A stretch of 64,000 nucleotides of DNA from Fictibacillus nanhaiensis (GCF_023715445.1 NZ_JAMBOD010000001.1:1-64000); one strand, 5' to 3'. Numbered from the stretch's first letter, positions 34,547-42,591 are shown. Program-made: numbers and translations. The notes: generated by a model not told the origin, from the letters alone.

Positions 34547-36354
34547 ATGATCCAACCAGTGCAAAACCGCTTGAAGAACTGAGTCAGATGAACCAATGGA
34601 CAGTCTTTAAGAGGTTGATGGCATATACGAAAATGCATAAACAGAGGCTTGCGATTGCCTTTTCACTTTTATTGGTGGCGACAGCGGCAGAACTTACAGG
34701 GCCGCTTTTAGTAAAAACCTTTATCGATGATTATTTGACTCCACGTATTTTTGATCAGAAAGCACTTATGATCCTAAGCTGCAGTTATATTGGATTAATT
34801 TTGGTTTCAGCGGCAGTGAATTATATTCAATTTGTTCTTTTTCAATCGGTAGCCTTAGATATCATTCAAACCTTGAGGGTCCAGGTGTTCTCAAAAGTTC
34901 ATTCATTAGGATTAAAATTCTTTGACCGTACCCCTGTCGGAAGCCTTGTTTCCAGAATTACAAACGACACTGAAGCAGTAAAAGATCTTTATGTAAGTGT
35001 ACTTTCGACTTTCGTACAAAATATTGTTGTTCTTATCGGGATATTTGGATTTATGTTTTATCTAAACGTCAAATTAGCTATGTTTTGTTTAGGTATTTTG
35101 CCGTTTATTGTAAGTATCATGTGGCTGTATCGTAAATATAGTTCAAAATCATTCTATGAAATGAGAGAAAAGCTCAGCCAGCTAAACGCTAAGCTGAACG
35201 AATCACTGCAGGGCATGGCTATTGTTCAAGTTTTTAATCAGCAGAAACGGCTGCGTAAAGAATTTGCAGACATCAACATGGAACACAATGAAGCGCAAAT
35301 GAAAAACATTAAATATAACGGTCTGCTATTAAGGCCTGCGGTAGATCTTGTTTATATGCTTGCTCTATTATTGATCTTATCTTTCTTTGGGATAAAATCG
35401 TTTAATTCTGGTGTAGAAATCGGTGTGATCTATGCTTTTATCAACTATTTAGATCGTTTTTTTGAACCGGTAAACATGATGATGATGCGGCTTTCTATCT
35501 TTCAGCAAGCTGTGGTTTCAGCTGGAAGGGTGTTTACAATCATGGATGAAACAGAGATTGCTCCTGTAAAAAAGGGAGTTGATCTTAACAACCCTTCTAT
35601 TAATGATGGGAAAATTGAATTTAGGAATGTTTCATTTTCGTATGATGGTGAAACAGAAGTATTGAAAAATATCTCCTTTACAGCAAACCTTGGCCAAACC
35701 GTTGCACTAGTGGGCCATACGGGAAGCGGAAAAAGTTCCATTATCAATTTGCTAATGCGGTTTTATGAAATTAATAAAGGCGAGATATTAATCGATGATG
35801 TTCCTTTGTCTCATTTTGAAAATAGTGAGCTGCGGGAAAAAATAGGACTTGTCCTGCAGGACCCATTTTTGTTTGTAGGGGACATAGCTCAAAATATCAG
35901 ACTATATAACAAAAAGATAACGGATGAAGAAATAAAGGATGCAGCACGATTTGTTCAAGCTTCAGGCTTTATTGAAAGATTACCAGATCAATACGGGACG
36001 GAAATGGGGGAAAGAGGCTCTACATTCTCAAGCGGACAAAGACAGCTTATTTCTTTTGCCAGAACAATGGCGTTTACACCGCGAGTATTAATATTAGATG
36101 AAGCCACAGCAAATATAGATACAGAAACAGAAGAAGAAATTCAGCTCGCCCTTCACAAAATGAGAAGCGGCAGAACTACTATCGCAATCGCACATAGGCT
36201 TTCCACCATACAGGATGCTGAATTGATTTTGGTTCTTCATAAGGGAGAAATTGTTGAAAGAGGTACACATCAGGATCTTTTGAGGCAGCGGGGATTATAT
36301 CATAAGATGTTCCTGTTGCAGCACGGAACAGATACAATAGATGAAGTTAGCTAG
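34543..36354 (+). CDS. ABC multidrug exporter half, canonical catalytic site
   Basis: A 603-aa partner half: six membrane helices (about 30-320), Walker A GHTGSGKSS, altered signature FSSGQ, Walker B VLILDEA with the catalytic Glu, and H-loop AHRLS. Together with the upstream protein it forms one good site (this Walker A/B with the partner LSGGQ) and one degenerate site. This matches BmrCD/YfiBC-type heterodimers that export drugs or lipids. Confidence 0.88.
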   Translation: MNDPTSAKPLEELSQMNQWTVFKRLMAYTKMHKQRLAIAFSLLLVATAAELTGPLLVKTFIDDYLTPRIFDQKALMILSCSYIGLILVSAAVNYIQFVLFQSVALDIIQTLRVQVFSKVHSLGLKFFDRTPVGSLVSRITNDTEAVKDLYVSVLSTFVQNIVVLIGIFGFMFYLNVKLAMFCLGILPFIVSIMWLYRKYSSKSFYEMREKLSQLNAKLNESLQGMAIVQVFNQQKRLRKEFADINMEHNEAQMKNIKYNGLLLRPAVDLVYMLALLLILSFFGIKSFNSGVEIGVIYAFINYLDRFFEPVNMMMMRLSIFQQAVVSAGRVFTIMDETEIAPVKKGVDLNNPSINDGKIEFRNVSFSYDGETEVLKNISFTANLGQTVALVGHTGSGKSSIINLLMRFYEINKGEILIDDVPLSHFENSELREKIGLVLQDPFLFVGDIAQNIRLYNKKITDEEIKDAARFVQASGFIERLPDQYGTEMGERGSTFSSGQRQLISFARTMAFTPRVLILDEATANIDTETEEEIQLALHKMRSGRTTIAIAHRLSTIQDAELILVLHKGEIVERGTHQDLLRQRGLYHKMFLLQHGTDTIDEVS

Positions 36355-36359
36355 CTGTG

Positions 36360-36390
36360 AGGAACCGGAATTTTCGGTTCCTATTTTTGT
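36360..36390 (+). terminator. Terminator of ABC exporter operon
   Basis: AGGAACCG at 36360-36367 pairs with CGGTTCCT at 36375-36382, followed by ATTTTTG. Confidence 0.88.
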
Positions 36391-36499
36391 CTAAAAATTT
36401 TCGGAAATATGAATATATATATTATGGCATTGACTTATTTGCAAATTATCCTATGATAAGATAGCATACAAACAAACTGAACTAAAGGATGAGAGTGCT

Positions 36500-37363
36500 T
36501 TGAAGAAATATGTAATAACATCAGTGCTTATCGGAAGCGTGATAGTCTTATCTGCATGCAAGCCAGTAGATTGGGCTCAACAGCAATGGAACTCAGCATT
36601 TAATGATTCCAAAGAAGAATCAGAAAAAGATAAAGAAAAAGAAAACAACGACTCCAAACCGAACGAAAGTCAGCAAGATCAACCGCCATCAGATACAGAT
36701 GAAACAGGTGAACCAGAAAACCCCCAAGAAACAGATCTTCCTTGGTTAAATGAGACCGTGACGGTTTCAGGTGATGGAAAAGCAATTGTTCAAAACTTAG
36801 ATGATATGCTTATTGTCGCGAATAAAGAAAGGAATCTTCCCGAAGATTATGTGCCGGCAGACTTGGTAACTCCAAATGTTCCTTTTCCATTTAAGGAAGA
36901 TCTTCCAAAAAAGAAATTAAGAAAGGAAGCAGCCTTGTCAGTAGAAGTTCTGTTTAAAGCGGCGGAAGAACAAGGATTAGAACTTCTGGCTCAGTCCGGA
37001 TATCGTTCTTATGATACGCAGGTATCGATCTTCGCTTACAACGCGGATCAATATGGTGAGGAAAAAGCCAATCAAACAAGCGCTCAGCCTGGCCAGAGCG
37101 AGCACCAGACTGGTCTTTCACTGGATGTTACATCACCTCAAGTAAACTATGAACTTGTTGAAGAATTCGGTGAAACAAAAGAAGGAAAATGGCTTGCTGA
37201 AAATGCTCATAAATATGGTTTCATTATCAGATACCTTAAGGACAAAGAAGAAATTACAGGCTATCAGTATGAACCCTGGCATTTAAGATATGTTGGCGTC
37301 GAACATGCAAAAGAAATTCATGAACGCGGTATAACTTTAGAAGAATATTTACAAAAACCATAA
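36500..37363 (+). CDS. VanY-type D-alanyl-D-alanine carboxypeptidase lipoprotein
   Basis: A 287-aa lipoprotein with lipobox LSAC (Cys at about residue 20), an acidic low-complexity linker (about 30-80) and a VanY/M15B peptidase domain. Zinc and catalytic motifs are visible: SGYRSYDTQ, SEHQTGLSLDV (His and Asp ligands) and EPWHLRYVG (catalytic Glu and His ligand). It trims the terminal D-Ala of peptidoglycan stems at the outer membrane face. TTG 36500 follows AAAGGATGAGAG. Confidence 0.9.
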   Translation: MKKYVITSVLIGSVIVLSACKPVDWAQQQWNSAFNDSKEESEKDKEKENNDSKPNESQQDQPPSDTDETGEPENPQETDLPWLNETVTVSGDGKAIVQNLDDMLIVANKERNLPEDYVPADLVTPNVPFPFKEDLPKKKLRKEAALSVEVLFKAAEEQGLELLAQSGYRSYDTQVSIFAYNADQYGEEKANQTSAQPGQSEHQTGLSLDVTSPQVNYELVEEFGETKEGKWLAENAHKYGFIIRYLKDKEEITGYQYEPWHLRYVGVEHAKEIHERGITLEEYLQKP

Positions 37364-37374
37364 GTATAGTATAG

Positions 37375-37402
37375 GACAGCCTGAATATTAGGCTGTCTTT
37401 CT
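37375..37402 (+). terminator. Terminator
   Basis: GACAGCCT at 37375-37382 pairs with AGGCTGTC at 37390-37397, with a T-rich tail. Confidence 0.85.
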
Positions 37403-37469
37403 TTATGATTGAACAAAATGGGTATTTTCATTAAGATAGAGAGAGAACTTATAAAGGAGCTTCTGCTAA

Positions 37470-38180
37470 ATGACCGATTTAAATATTTGGCTTGCTTTCG
37501 GAGCTGGGCTGCTGTCTTTTATTTCACCTTGCTGTTTGCCGTTATATCCAGCGTTTTTATCTTACATAACGGGTATATCGGTTCAGGAGCTAAAAGAAGA
37601 ACAAGCTATGCTTAAGAAAAGAGCACTGCTGCACACTGCGTTTTTCTTGTTGGGTTTTTCAATCATATTTATCGTTCTTGGTCTGTCCACGACGATTATC
37701 GGTGAGATCTTTGTTGAATATCAATCATTCTTAAGACAAATTGGAGCCATCGTTATTGTCTTTTTTGGTCTGGTAGTTATGGGATTCATATCTCCCACTT
37801 TTCTAATAAAAGATAAAAAGATGAAGTTCCAATCAAGACCGACGGGCTATTTAGGATCAATATTGATAGGGATAGGTTTTGCTGCTGGCTGGACACCATG
37901 CATGGGACCGATTCTTGCGGGTGTTATTGCGCTGGGGGTATCAAATCCCGCTGCATCATTAACTTACATGATTGCATATGTATTAGGATTTGCTGTTCCG
38001 TTTTTTGTTTTAAGTTTCTTTTTGGACAAACTAAAACCAATCAAGAAATTTAATCGTCAATTTATGAAAATTGGCGGCAGTCTAATGGTAATCATGGGTG
38101 TCCTGCTCTATTTTAACTGGATGACCCAATTGACCTCATTTTTAATTAATAGGGTTTTTGGGGGTTTTCAAGGTTTTTAA
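37470..38180 (+). CDS. ccdA: Cytochrome c biogenesis protein CcdA
   Basis: A 236-aa CcdA/DsbD-core membrane protein with six helices. The two redox Cys are in SFISPCCLPLYPAF (helix 1) and GWTPCMGPIL (helix 4). It passes electrons from cytoplasmic thioredoxin to extracytoplasmic thiol proteins for c-type cytochrome assembly and, in Bacillus, spore cortex formation. AAAGGAG precedes ATG 37470. Confidence 0.93.
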   Translation: MTDLNIWLAFGAGLLSFISPCCLPLYPAFLSYITGISVQELKEEQAMLKKRALLHTAFFLLGFSIIFIVLGLSTTIIGEIFVEYQSFLRQIGAIVIVFFGLVVMGFISPTFLIKDKKMKFQSRPTGYLGSILIGIGFAAGWTPCMGPILAGVIALGVSNPAASLTYMIAYVLGFAVPFFVLSFFLDKLKPIKKFNRQFMKIGGSLMVIMGVLLYFNWMTQLTSFLINRVFGGFQGF

Positions 38181-38207
38181 GAGTAACAACGAAAGGAGAA
38201 GTACATC

Positions 38208-38663
38208 ATGCGATCACGCTCAAATGATCTTATCTTAAAAACAACCACAAATATCATCGTATTTGTAATTCTGGCCTTTTCAGTAAATATGTTATTTTCA
38301 GGCCATAATGCTCCAGGCGGAGGTTTTATCGGAGGCTTAATGGGGGCAGGGGCATTTTTGCTTTTGTATATTTCATACGGTCTTCAGCCAGTACATAGAA
38401 TTTTGCCGATCAATTTCACCCATATGATTGCTGCAGGACTTCTTACAGCTGTTCTGACGGGTGCAGGATCATTTGTTTTAGGTGTACCTTTTTTAAGTCA
38501 TACATTTGGATATTTCTATTTTCCGCTATTAGGAAAAACAGAACTTGCTACTGCGATGCTATTTGATCTAGGTGTTTATTTAACGGTTATCGGAGTAACG
38601 ATGACGATTATCCTTTCCATTGCAGAAGATAAAATTGAAAAAGTGGAAGAGGAAGGTAACTGA
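38208..38663 (+). CDS. MrpB/MnhB-like antiporter subunit, without other Mrp genes
   Basis: A 151-aa membrane protein with four helices and the MrpB signature (RSNDLILKTTTNIIVFVILAFS, LFSGHNAPGGGFIGGLMGAGAFLLLY). In Mrp Na+/H+ antiporters MrpB works only with MrpA, C and D, yet no other mrp gene is adjacent. It takes the place that ccdB/yneI holds between ccdA and ccdC in B. subtilis. GAAAGGAG precedes the ATG. Either a remnant moved here or a subunit with a separate job. Confidence 0.82.
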   Translation: MRSRSNDLILKTTTNIIVFVILAFSVNMLFSGHNAPGGGFIGGLMGAGAFLLLYISYGLQPVHRILPINFTHMIAAGLLTAVLTGAGSFVLGVPFLSHTFGYFYFPLLGKTELATAMLFDLGVYLTVIGVTMTIILSIAEDKIEKVEEEGN

Positions 38664-38665
38664 TC

Positions 38666-39130
38666 GTGTTCTTTGCAGCAAGTACTTTATTTGCCATTAT
38701 CATGGCTGTCATCATATTTAACTTTCGTATGAAAGAAACGAGAGAACCTGTTACTTTCAAAAAGATCATACTTCCCCCACTGGCAATGAGTACTGGTTTT
38801 CTTCAATTCATTTTTCCTGTTTTTCACATCTCGTGGGTAGAAGCAGGGGAGGCCGTATTGGTCGGAATTATGTTTTCGATCTTTCTGATCATGACAAGCA
38901 AATTTGAAATTAGAGGTGAACATGTATACCTCGTAAGATCTAAAGCGTTTATCTTTATTATTATTGGTCTATTTGCGATCAGGCTTGGGCTGAAATGGTA
39001 TATAGGTTCATCGATTTCAATCTTTGAAACGAGCTCCTTATTTTTTATCGTTGCGTTTGGAATGATCCTGCCTTGGAGGCTGGCCATGCTGTTTTTATTT
39101 GTAAAAAAGAAAAACGAAATAGCTTTATAA
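38666..39130 (+). CDS. ccdC: CcdC-like membrane protein
   Basis: A 154-aa membrane protein with about four to five helices, matching CcdC/YneJ (IFNFRMKETREPVTFKKIILPPLAMSTG, in parts; IIGLFAIRLGLKWYIG; FGMILPWRLAMLF). It is encoded with ccdA in Bacillus; its exact role is unknown. GTG 38666 is 2 bp after the previous stop. Confidence 0.85.
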   Translation: MFFAASTLFAIIMAVIIFNFRMKETREPVTFKKIILPPLAMSTGFLQFIFPVFHISWVEAGEAVLVGIMFSIFLIMTSKFEIRGEHVYLVRSKAFIFIIIGLFAIRLGLKWYIGSSISIFETSSLFFIVAFGMILPWRLAMLFLFVKKKNEIAL

Positions 39131-39133
39131 GGA

Positions 39134-39170
39134 GAAAACCCCTGAATACGTGTATTCAGGGGTTTTCTAT
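39134..39170. terminator. Strong bidirectional terminator
   Basis: A 16-bp perfect stem (GAAAACCCCTGAATAC with its complement at 39152-39167) and a 2-nt loop. It lies between convergent ccdC and yneK and overlaps the yneK stop. Confidence 0.92.
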
Positions 39171-39601
39171 GCGAGCAATGATTGATAAGGTTTAATATCG
39201 ATATTTTTCTTCTGTAGTGTTTTAATCAGCCATTTATGATCACGTTTTGGAGTAGCGATAATATAACCTCGTATGATTAAATCCTCTGTCATTGAACTCG
39301 CTTTTTCTGCTAATGCCAGCTCACCGATTTTACCTGCTATTTTTTCTTTTGCAACATCACGGAAAAGTTCAGGCACTGGTGCGACTAATTCATTTAAAAG
39401 TTTCTTCTGATCCTCGTTCCATAAATGTATCGTTTCTTTTATATAATGTTCCTGCCAGTCCAAGATCGATTTGCCATCTTCTTTTGGAAGCCGTTTTAAA
39501 AATTTCCGGAACATAAAATAACCGCCAATAGCAAACATCGCAAATAAGAAAACGGACCATAGAACAATAAAGGTGATGAACCATCCAGACAATGCGTCCA
39601 C
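39167..39601 (-). CDS. yneK: YneK-like protein (DUF2621)
   Basis: A 144-aa protein with an N-terminal membrane helix (residues 8-30) and a cytoplasmic helical domain (KSILDWQEHYIKET ... APVPELFRDVAKEKIAGKIGELAL). It resembles Bacillus YneK/DUF2621, which also neighbours the ccd genes there. Function unknown. It lies just downstream of tRNA-Sec on the same strand. Confidence 0.82.
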   Translation of the reverse strand: MDALSGWFITFIVLWSVFLFAMFAIGGYFMFRKFLKRLPKEDGKSILDWQEHYIKETIHLWNEDQKKLLNELVAPVPELFRDVAKEKIAGKIGELALAEKASSMTEDLIIRGYIIATPKRDHKWLIKTLQKKNIDIKPYQSLLA

Positions 39602-39618
39602 CTCATATGTATTTTATT

Positions 39619-39715
39619 TGGCGGGACCATGTGGGAATCGAACCCACCGGAGACGGCACGCGCCTCCCAAAAGGTTTTGAAGACCCAGGCAAGCACCAGC
39701 TACACATCTGGCCCC
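39619..39715 (-). tRNA. selC: tRNA-Sec (UCA), re-formed at the element's left end
   Basis: A 97-nt selenocysteine tRNA read on the minus strand. It starts GGGGCCAG and has anticodon TCA in loop TCTTCAAAA. The long variable arm is GGGAGGC...GTCTCC, the T-arm is GTGGG TTCGATT CCCAC and the encoded 3' end is GCCA. It is charged by SerRS, converted by SelA and delivered by SelB at UGA codons. The 5' 61 nt (39655-39715) are duplicated at 60387-60447, so this copy is a hybrid: its 5' half came with the integrated element and its 3' half is host sequence. Confidence 0.95.
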
Positions 39716-39716
39716 A
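39655..39716. repeat. attL: 62-bp direct repeat in tRNA-Sec
   Basis: The sequence is identical over 62 bp to 60387-60448. It covers the acceptor 5' strand, D arm, anticodon arm and first part of the variable arm of tRNA-Sec. Identity stops exactly at 39654/60386 and 39717/60449. Confidence 0.95.
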
Positions 39717-39723
39717 AGATATG

Positions 39724-39741
39724 TTGATATATCAACGTTTT
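39724..39741 (+). repeat. 18-bp repeat, copy 2
   Basis: TTGATATATCAACGTTTT lies 8 bp inside attL, identical to 31449-31466 in the same orientation. It includes a 14-bp palindrome GTTGATATATCAAC (39723-39736). It could be an arm-type integrase site or an operator over the tRNA-Sec leader. Confidence 0.5.
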
Positions 39742-39807
39742 TAGAGTTCAATCACTAGGTTTCCTCTGCATATAGCACTAGAATCCATCAGTAACTCACT
39801 AGGATTT

Positions 39808-39836
39808 ATTATACAACGGAAAATTAATTTGTACAA
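39808..39836 (-). promoter_or_regulatory. Element-borne promoter for tRNA-Sec
   Basis: On the minus strand: TTGTAC (39836-39831), a 17-bp spacer, then TATAAT (39813-39808), about 92 bp before the tRNA 5' end. It lies inside the element. It is the only consensus-like promoter I see for the re-formed tRNA-Sec gene. Confidence 0.75.
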
Positions 39837-39892
39837 ACGTATGAGTCTATATTGTATTACAATAAATAAAAAGACGTTTTTCGGAGGACGAA

Positions 39893-40291
39893 ATGAAGAA
39901 AGTAACGGCTGTATTACTAAAACATAATGGAAAATTGCTAATCGCAAAAAGAGATGAACAAAGAGAATTAGGTAACCTTTGGGAATTTCCAGGTGGTAAA
40001 ATAGAACAAGGGGAAACTCCTGAAGAATGTCTTACGAGAGAAATTAAAGAAGAATTTCAAATAACAATTAAAGTTGAAGAGTATTATGACGAAAGTATTT
40101 ATGAATATGAATTCGGTTCTATCCATTTGCTCGTATATTGGGCAAGTTGGATTGATGGGAAAATTAGTGCAACCGAGCATGAAGATTATAAATGGGTTAC
40201 AGTCGGAGAACTACATAACTTTAATTTTGCTCCGGCTGATATTCCAATTGTAGAAAGACTTAGGAGGGAAGAAAATGAGTTTTCAGCATAA
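39893..40291 (+). CDS. Nudix hydrolase (MutT-like)
   Basis: A 132-aa MutT-type Nudix protein. The Nudix box runs from GGKIEQGETPEE to REIKEEFQI (about residues 36-58), with Phe in place of the usual Gly after EE. It begins KKVTAVLLKHNGKLLIAKR. Likely substrates are (modified) nucleoside triphosphates. CGGAGGACG precedes ATG 39893. It overlaps the SRA-HNH gene by 17 bp, so the two are probably one functional unit. Confidence 0.88.
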   Translation: MKKVTAVLLKHNGKLLIAKRDEQRELGNLWEFPGGKIEQGETPEECLTREIKEEFQITIKVEEYYDESIYEYEFGSIHLLVYWASWIDGKISATEHEDYKWVTVGELHNFNFAPADIPIVERLRREENEFSA

Positions 40292-41114
40292 CTTAAATCC
40301 ATCTCATGTACTTACTCATAGGGAACTAATAGAAACATTCCAGGTTTCAGCATCGGGTGGAATGAGACCGTCAAAGAAAAACGGAACTTTAGTATTAATA
40401 TCTGATCACACAAATGGATTATATGATGATAGGTGGGTTGAAGATGTTTTCCACTATACTGGTATGGGCCAAAAAGGTGATCAGAATCTAAACTATTCAC
40501 ATAATAAAACTTTAAACAATTCGGATAGTTTGGGAGTTACAGTATATCTATTTGAAGTATTCAAGCCAAATAATTATATCTATCAGGGTGAAGTTTATCT
40601 TGCAGGGGAACCATACCAAGAATCTCAACATGATGCCGACGAAAAACTGCGATTGGTTTGGGTGTTTCCACTAAAGTTAAAAGAAGGACAGCAGGAACCA
40701 TTAATTGATGTAGATGCTATTAACTCAAGAGCAATAACCCAAGAAAAGAAGGTAAGGAAGCTATCAGACGAGGAAGTTGCTGAAAGAGCTAATTTTGCTC
40801 CAGACAAACCAGGTTCACGAAATGTTGTAACAAAAGTATATGAAAGAAATGCTTATATATCTGAATTAGCTAAAAGAAGAGCAAACGGTAAATGTCAACT
40901 TTGCGAAAAACCTGCTCCTTTTAATGATAAAAAGGGAAATCCTTATTTAGAAAACCATCATATTATTTGGTTAGCAAACGGGGGAGAAGACACTATTGAA
41001 AATACAGTAGCTCTTTGTCCAAACTGTCATCGAAAAATGCACTCACTGAATCTAAAAGAAGATGTTGAAAAGTTACAAGTTATAGCTAAAAAAGAGTATG
41101 TAGCGACCACCTAA
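40275..41114 (+). CDS. SRA/YDG-HNH endonuclease (modification-dependent restriction)
   Basis: A 279-aa protein. The N-terminal SRA/YDG-like domain (about 12-150) has SGGMRPSKKNGTLVLISDH, GLYDDRW and VFHYTGMGQKGDQ. The C-terminal HNH nuclease (about 205-265) has CQLCEKPAPF, NHHIIWLANGGEDTIEN and ALCPNCHRKMH. SRA domains read 5-modified cytosine, so this fits a type IV restriction enzyme that cuts modified (e.g. phage) DNA. GGAGGGAAG precedes ATG 40275. It is coupled to the Nudix gene. Confidence 0.88.
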   Translation: MSFQHNLNPSHVLTHRELIETFQVSASGGMRPSKKNGTLVLISDHTNGLYDDRWVEDVFHYTGMGQKGDQNLNYSHNKTLNNSDSLGVTVYLFEVFKPNNYIYQGEVYLAGEPYQESQHDADEKLRLVWVFPLKLKEGQQEPLIDVDAINSRAITQEKKVRKLSDEEVAERANFAPDKPGSRNVVTKVYERNAYISELAKRRANGKCQLCEKPAPFNDKKGNPYLENHHIIWLANGGEDTIENTVALCPNCHRKMHSLNLKEDVEKLQVIAKKEYVATT

Positions 41115-41140
41115 CACGACAAGGTGGTTTTCTTTTTATT
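41106..41140 (+). terminator. Terminator
   Basis: ACCACCT at 41106-41112 pairs with AGGTGGT at 41122-41128, followed by a T-rich tail. The minus-strand gene ends at 41168. Confidence 0.8.
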
Positions 41141-41167
41141 AAACAAAAAAGCACCCGCTATGGATGC

Positions 41168-41350
41168 TTATTTCTGAGTTTGATTAAAGAAAACTTTTTT
41201 ATAGATGTCTTCAATCATTTTCACCTTTTGTTCATCCGATCTAAAATCAGATGCTAATATAGCGTACGATCCTAAGATAACTGATTTTGCTTCATCAAGG
41301 GACATTTTGTTATGAACATAGTTTGATAGAAATCTACTTACAAAATCCAT
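41168..41350 (-). CDS. 60-aa partner of the TIR protein, unknown
   Basis: A 60-aa all-helical protein (LSNYVHNKMSLDEAKSVILG). AAAGGAGG lies 6 bp upstream of ATG 41350. It begins 46 bp after the TIR gene on the same strand, so they probably share a transcript. It could be a regulator or immunity factor of the TIR effector; nothing in the sequence proves this. Confidence 0.65.
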   Translation of the reverse strand: MDFVSRFLSNYVHNKMSLDEAKSVILGSYAILASDFRSDEQKVKMIEDIYKKVFFNQTQK

Positions 41351-41395
41351 GAATCCTCCTTTAAAAATATACTTGTAGAAGCATCCGTATTAAAT

Positions 41396-42256
41396 TTATT
41401 CGAAATCTCCCACTGCATCTTTTAATCTTATTGGAATTCTTCTAATACTTCTATTTAGGTGTTTTCTTGGCCGATCTAATCTATCTACAAGCTTTTTCAT
41501 TATTTGGATATCTGTTTCAAAGGTCTCGATAGAAGTAGATTCTAAAATGTTTTGTAATTCCATTTGTATAATCTCTAAATCACGGATTAGATGTGGAGTA
41601 TCATGATTTACTTCTGGCATTCCAGCTTTTCTAATAATGCTCCTTAAATACTTCGGAGGTAAAACGCTTTCCGGATCATTTAAAATTCTTTGTTGTGATC
41701 TTACTAGTTCGAGTAATTCCTCTAAAACTTCATCATTTTTTTCTTCTTTAGGTGGTTCTTCAACCTTTGTTCCTAATCGGCTTCTTAAAGTATCTAATTC
41801 TTCATCTAATGAGGACCACCAAACTTCAAATACTTTTTTAAGTACTGTTTCATTTAAAGACCTTTCTCCTAAAGCATCATTTATACTTAATAGAAGTTTT
41901 TCAACTTCATCCTTTTCATATAAAGTGGCCTGAAATTGTGTCAAAGGTCCTTTTATGTCTGAATTTTTCAACCCAAAAAGAAAAGGTGATACATTTGAAT
42001 TACTGACGGTTTTTGCAAGAGCACCTGATTCAAAGTTTATCCACGGTGCTTCAATATTATCTGGTGTAAGAAATACAATTCCGAAATTTGACACTTCTAG
42101 TTCCGTAGCAATTTCAGAACTCCATCTATTTCCCTTTCTAATATCTTCAGAAGATACATATGGCTCTACAGCTTGTATTACCTGCGGTAACCATTCCCGA
42201 AAAACCTTTGCAATATCCTTACTTAATTCACCAGACCAACTTAAAAATACTTTCAT
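41396..42256 (-). CDS. TIR-domain protein
   Basis: A 286-aa protein. The N-terminal TIR-like domain (residues 1-135) begins MKVFLSWSGELSKDIAKVF, then SSEIATELEVSNFGIVFLTPDN and APWINFESGALAKT. The WxxxE motif (W72-E76) is the place of the catalytic Glu in TIR NADases. The C-terminal part (150-286) is helical and unrecognised and may be a sensor. It sits in an island of restriction and nuclease genes, so an NAD-depleting antiphage role is inferred. GGAGGTTACATAAGA precedes the ATG. Confidence 0.8.
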   Translation of the reverse strand: MKVFLSWSGELSKDIAKVFREWLPQVIQAVEPYVSSEDIRKGNRWSSEIATELEVSNFGIVFLTPDNIEAPWINFESGALAKTVSNSNVSPFLFGLKNSDIKGPLTQFQATLYEKDEVEKLLLSINDALGERSLNETVLKKVFEVWWSSLDEELDTLRSRLGTKVEEPPKEEKNDEVLEELLELVRSQQRILNDPESVLPPKYLRSIIRKAGMPEVNHDTPHLIRDLEIIQMELQNILESTSIETFETDIQIMKKLVDRLDRPRKHLNRSIRRIPIRLKDAVGDFE

Positions 42257-42389
42257 TCTTATGTAACCTCCAAAAAAATTATTAACTGTACTTTAGATAT
42301 AATTTCTACAATATTTTACTTTCTCCTTCTCTAATAGGAAGGATTTTCCTCTATTGATGCCGAAATTTGTAAAAAAGGAGGTGAGAAAT

Positions 42390-42572
42390 ATGTCAAACAC
42401 ATACAAGCCGGGTCAACGTCCAAAGGATTCAGGTCAGTTTGTTGAAGTTGGGCCACGTGGGGGCAAGAAGGGTACTACAGAAGTAACTGGAATCGAAAGA
42501 AAACCTTTGCCTCCAACATCAAAACCAGGGAACCAATGGAAACAAGTCGATAAAACTAAGCACAAACGCTAA
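42390..42572 (+). CDS. yjzC: YjzC-family small protein
   Basis: A 60-aa basic protein (SNTYKPGQRPKDSGQFVEVG, then GGKKGTTEVTGIERKPLPPT) matching the YjzC family of Bacillus, a common small protein of unknown role. ATG 42390 follows AAGGAGGTGAG. It is usually chromosomal, so here it is cargo of the element. Confidence 0.8.
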   Translation: MSNTYKPGQRPKDSGQFVEVGPRGGKKGTTEVTGIERKPLPPTSKPGNQWKQVDKTKHKR

Positions 42573-42591
42573 TTTAATCAAATCAAAAAAA

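Noticed and set aside
37409-37615. 68-aa forward frame overlapping the ccdA start
   Set aside because: It lies mostly inside ccdA in another frame and has no ribosome-binding site or family match.
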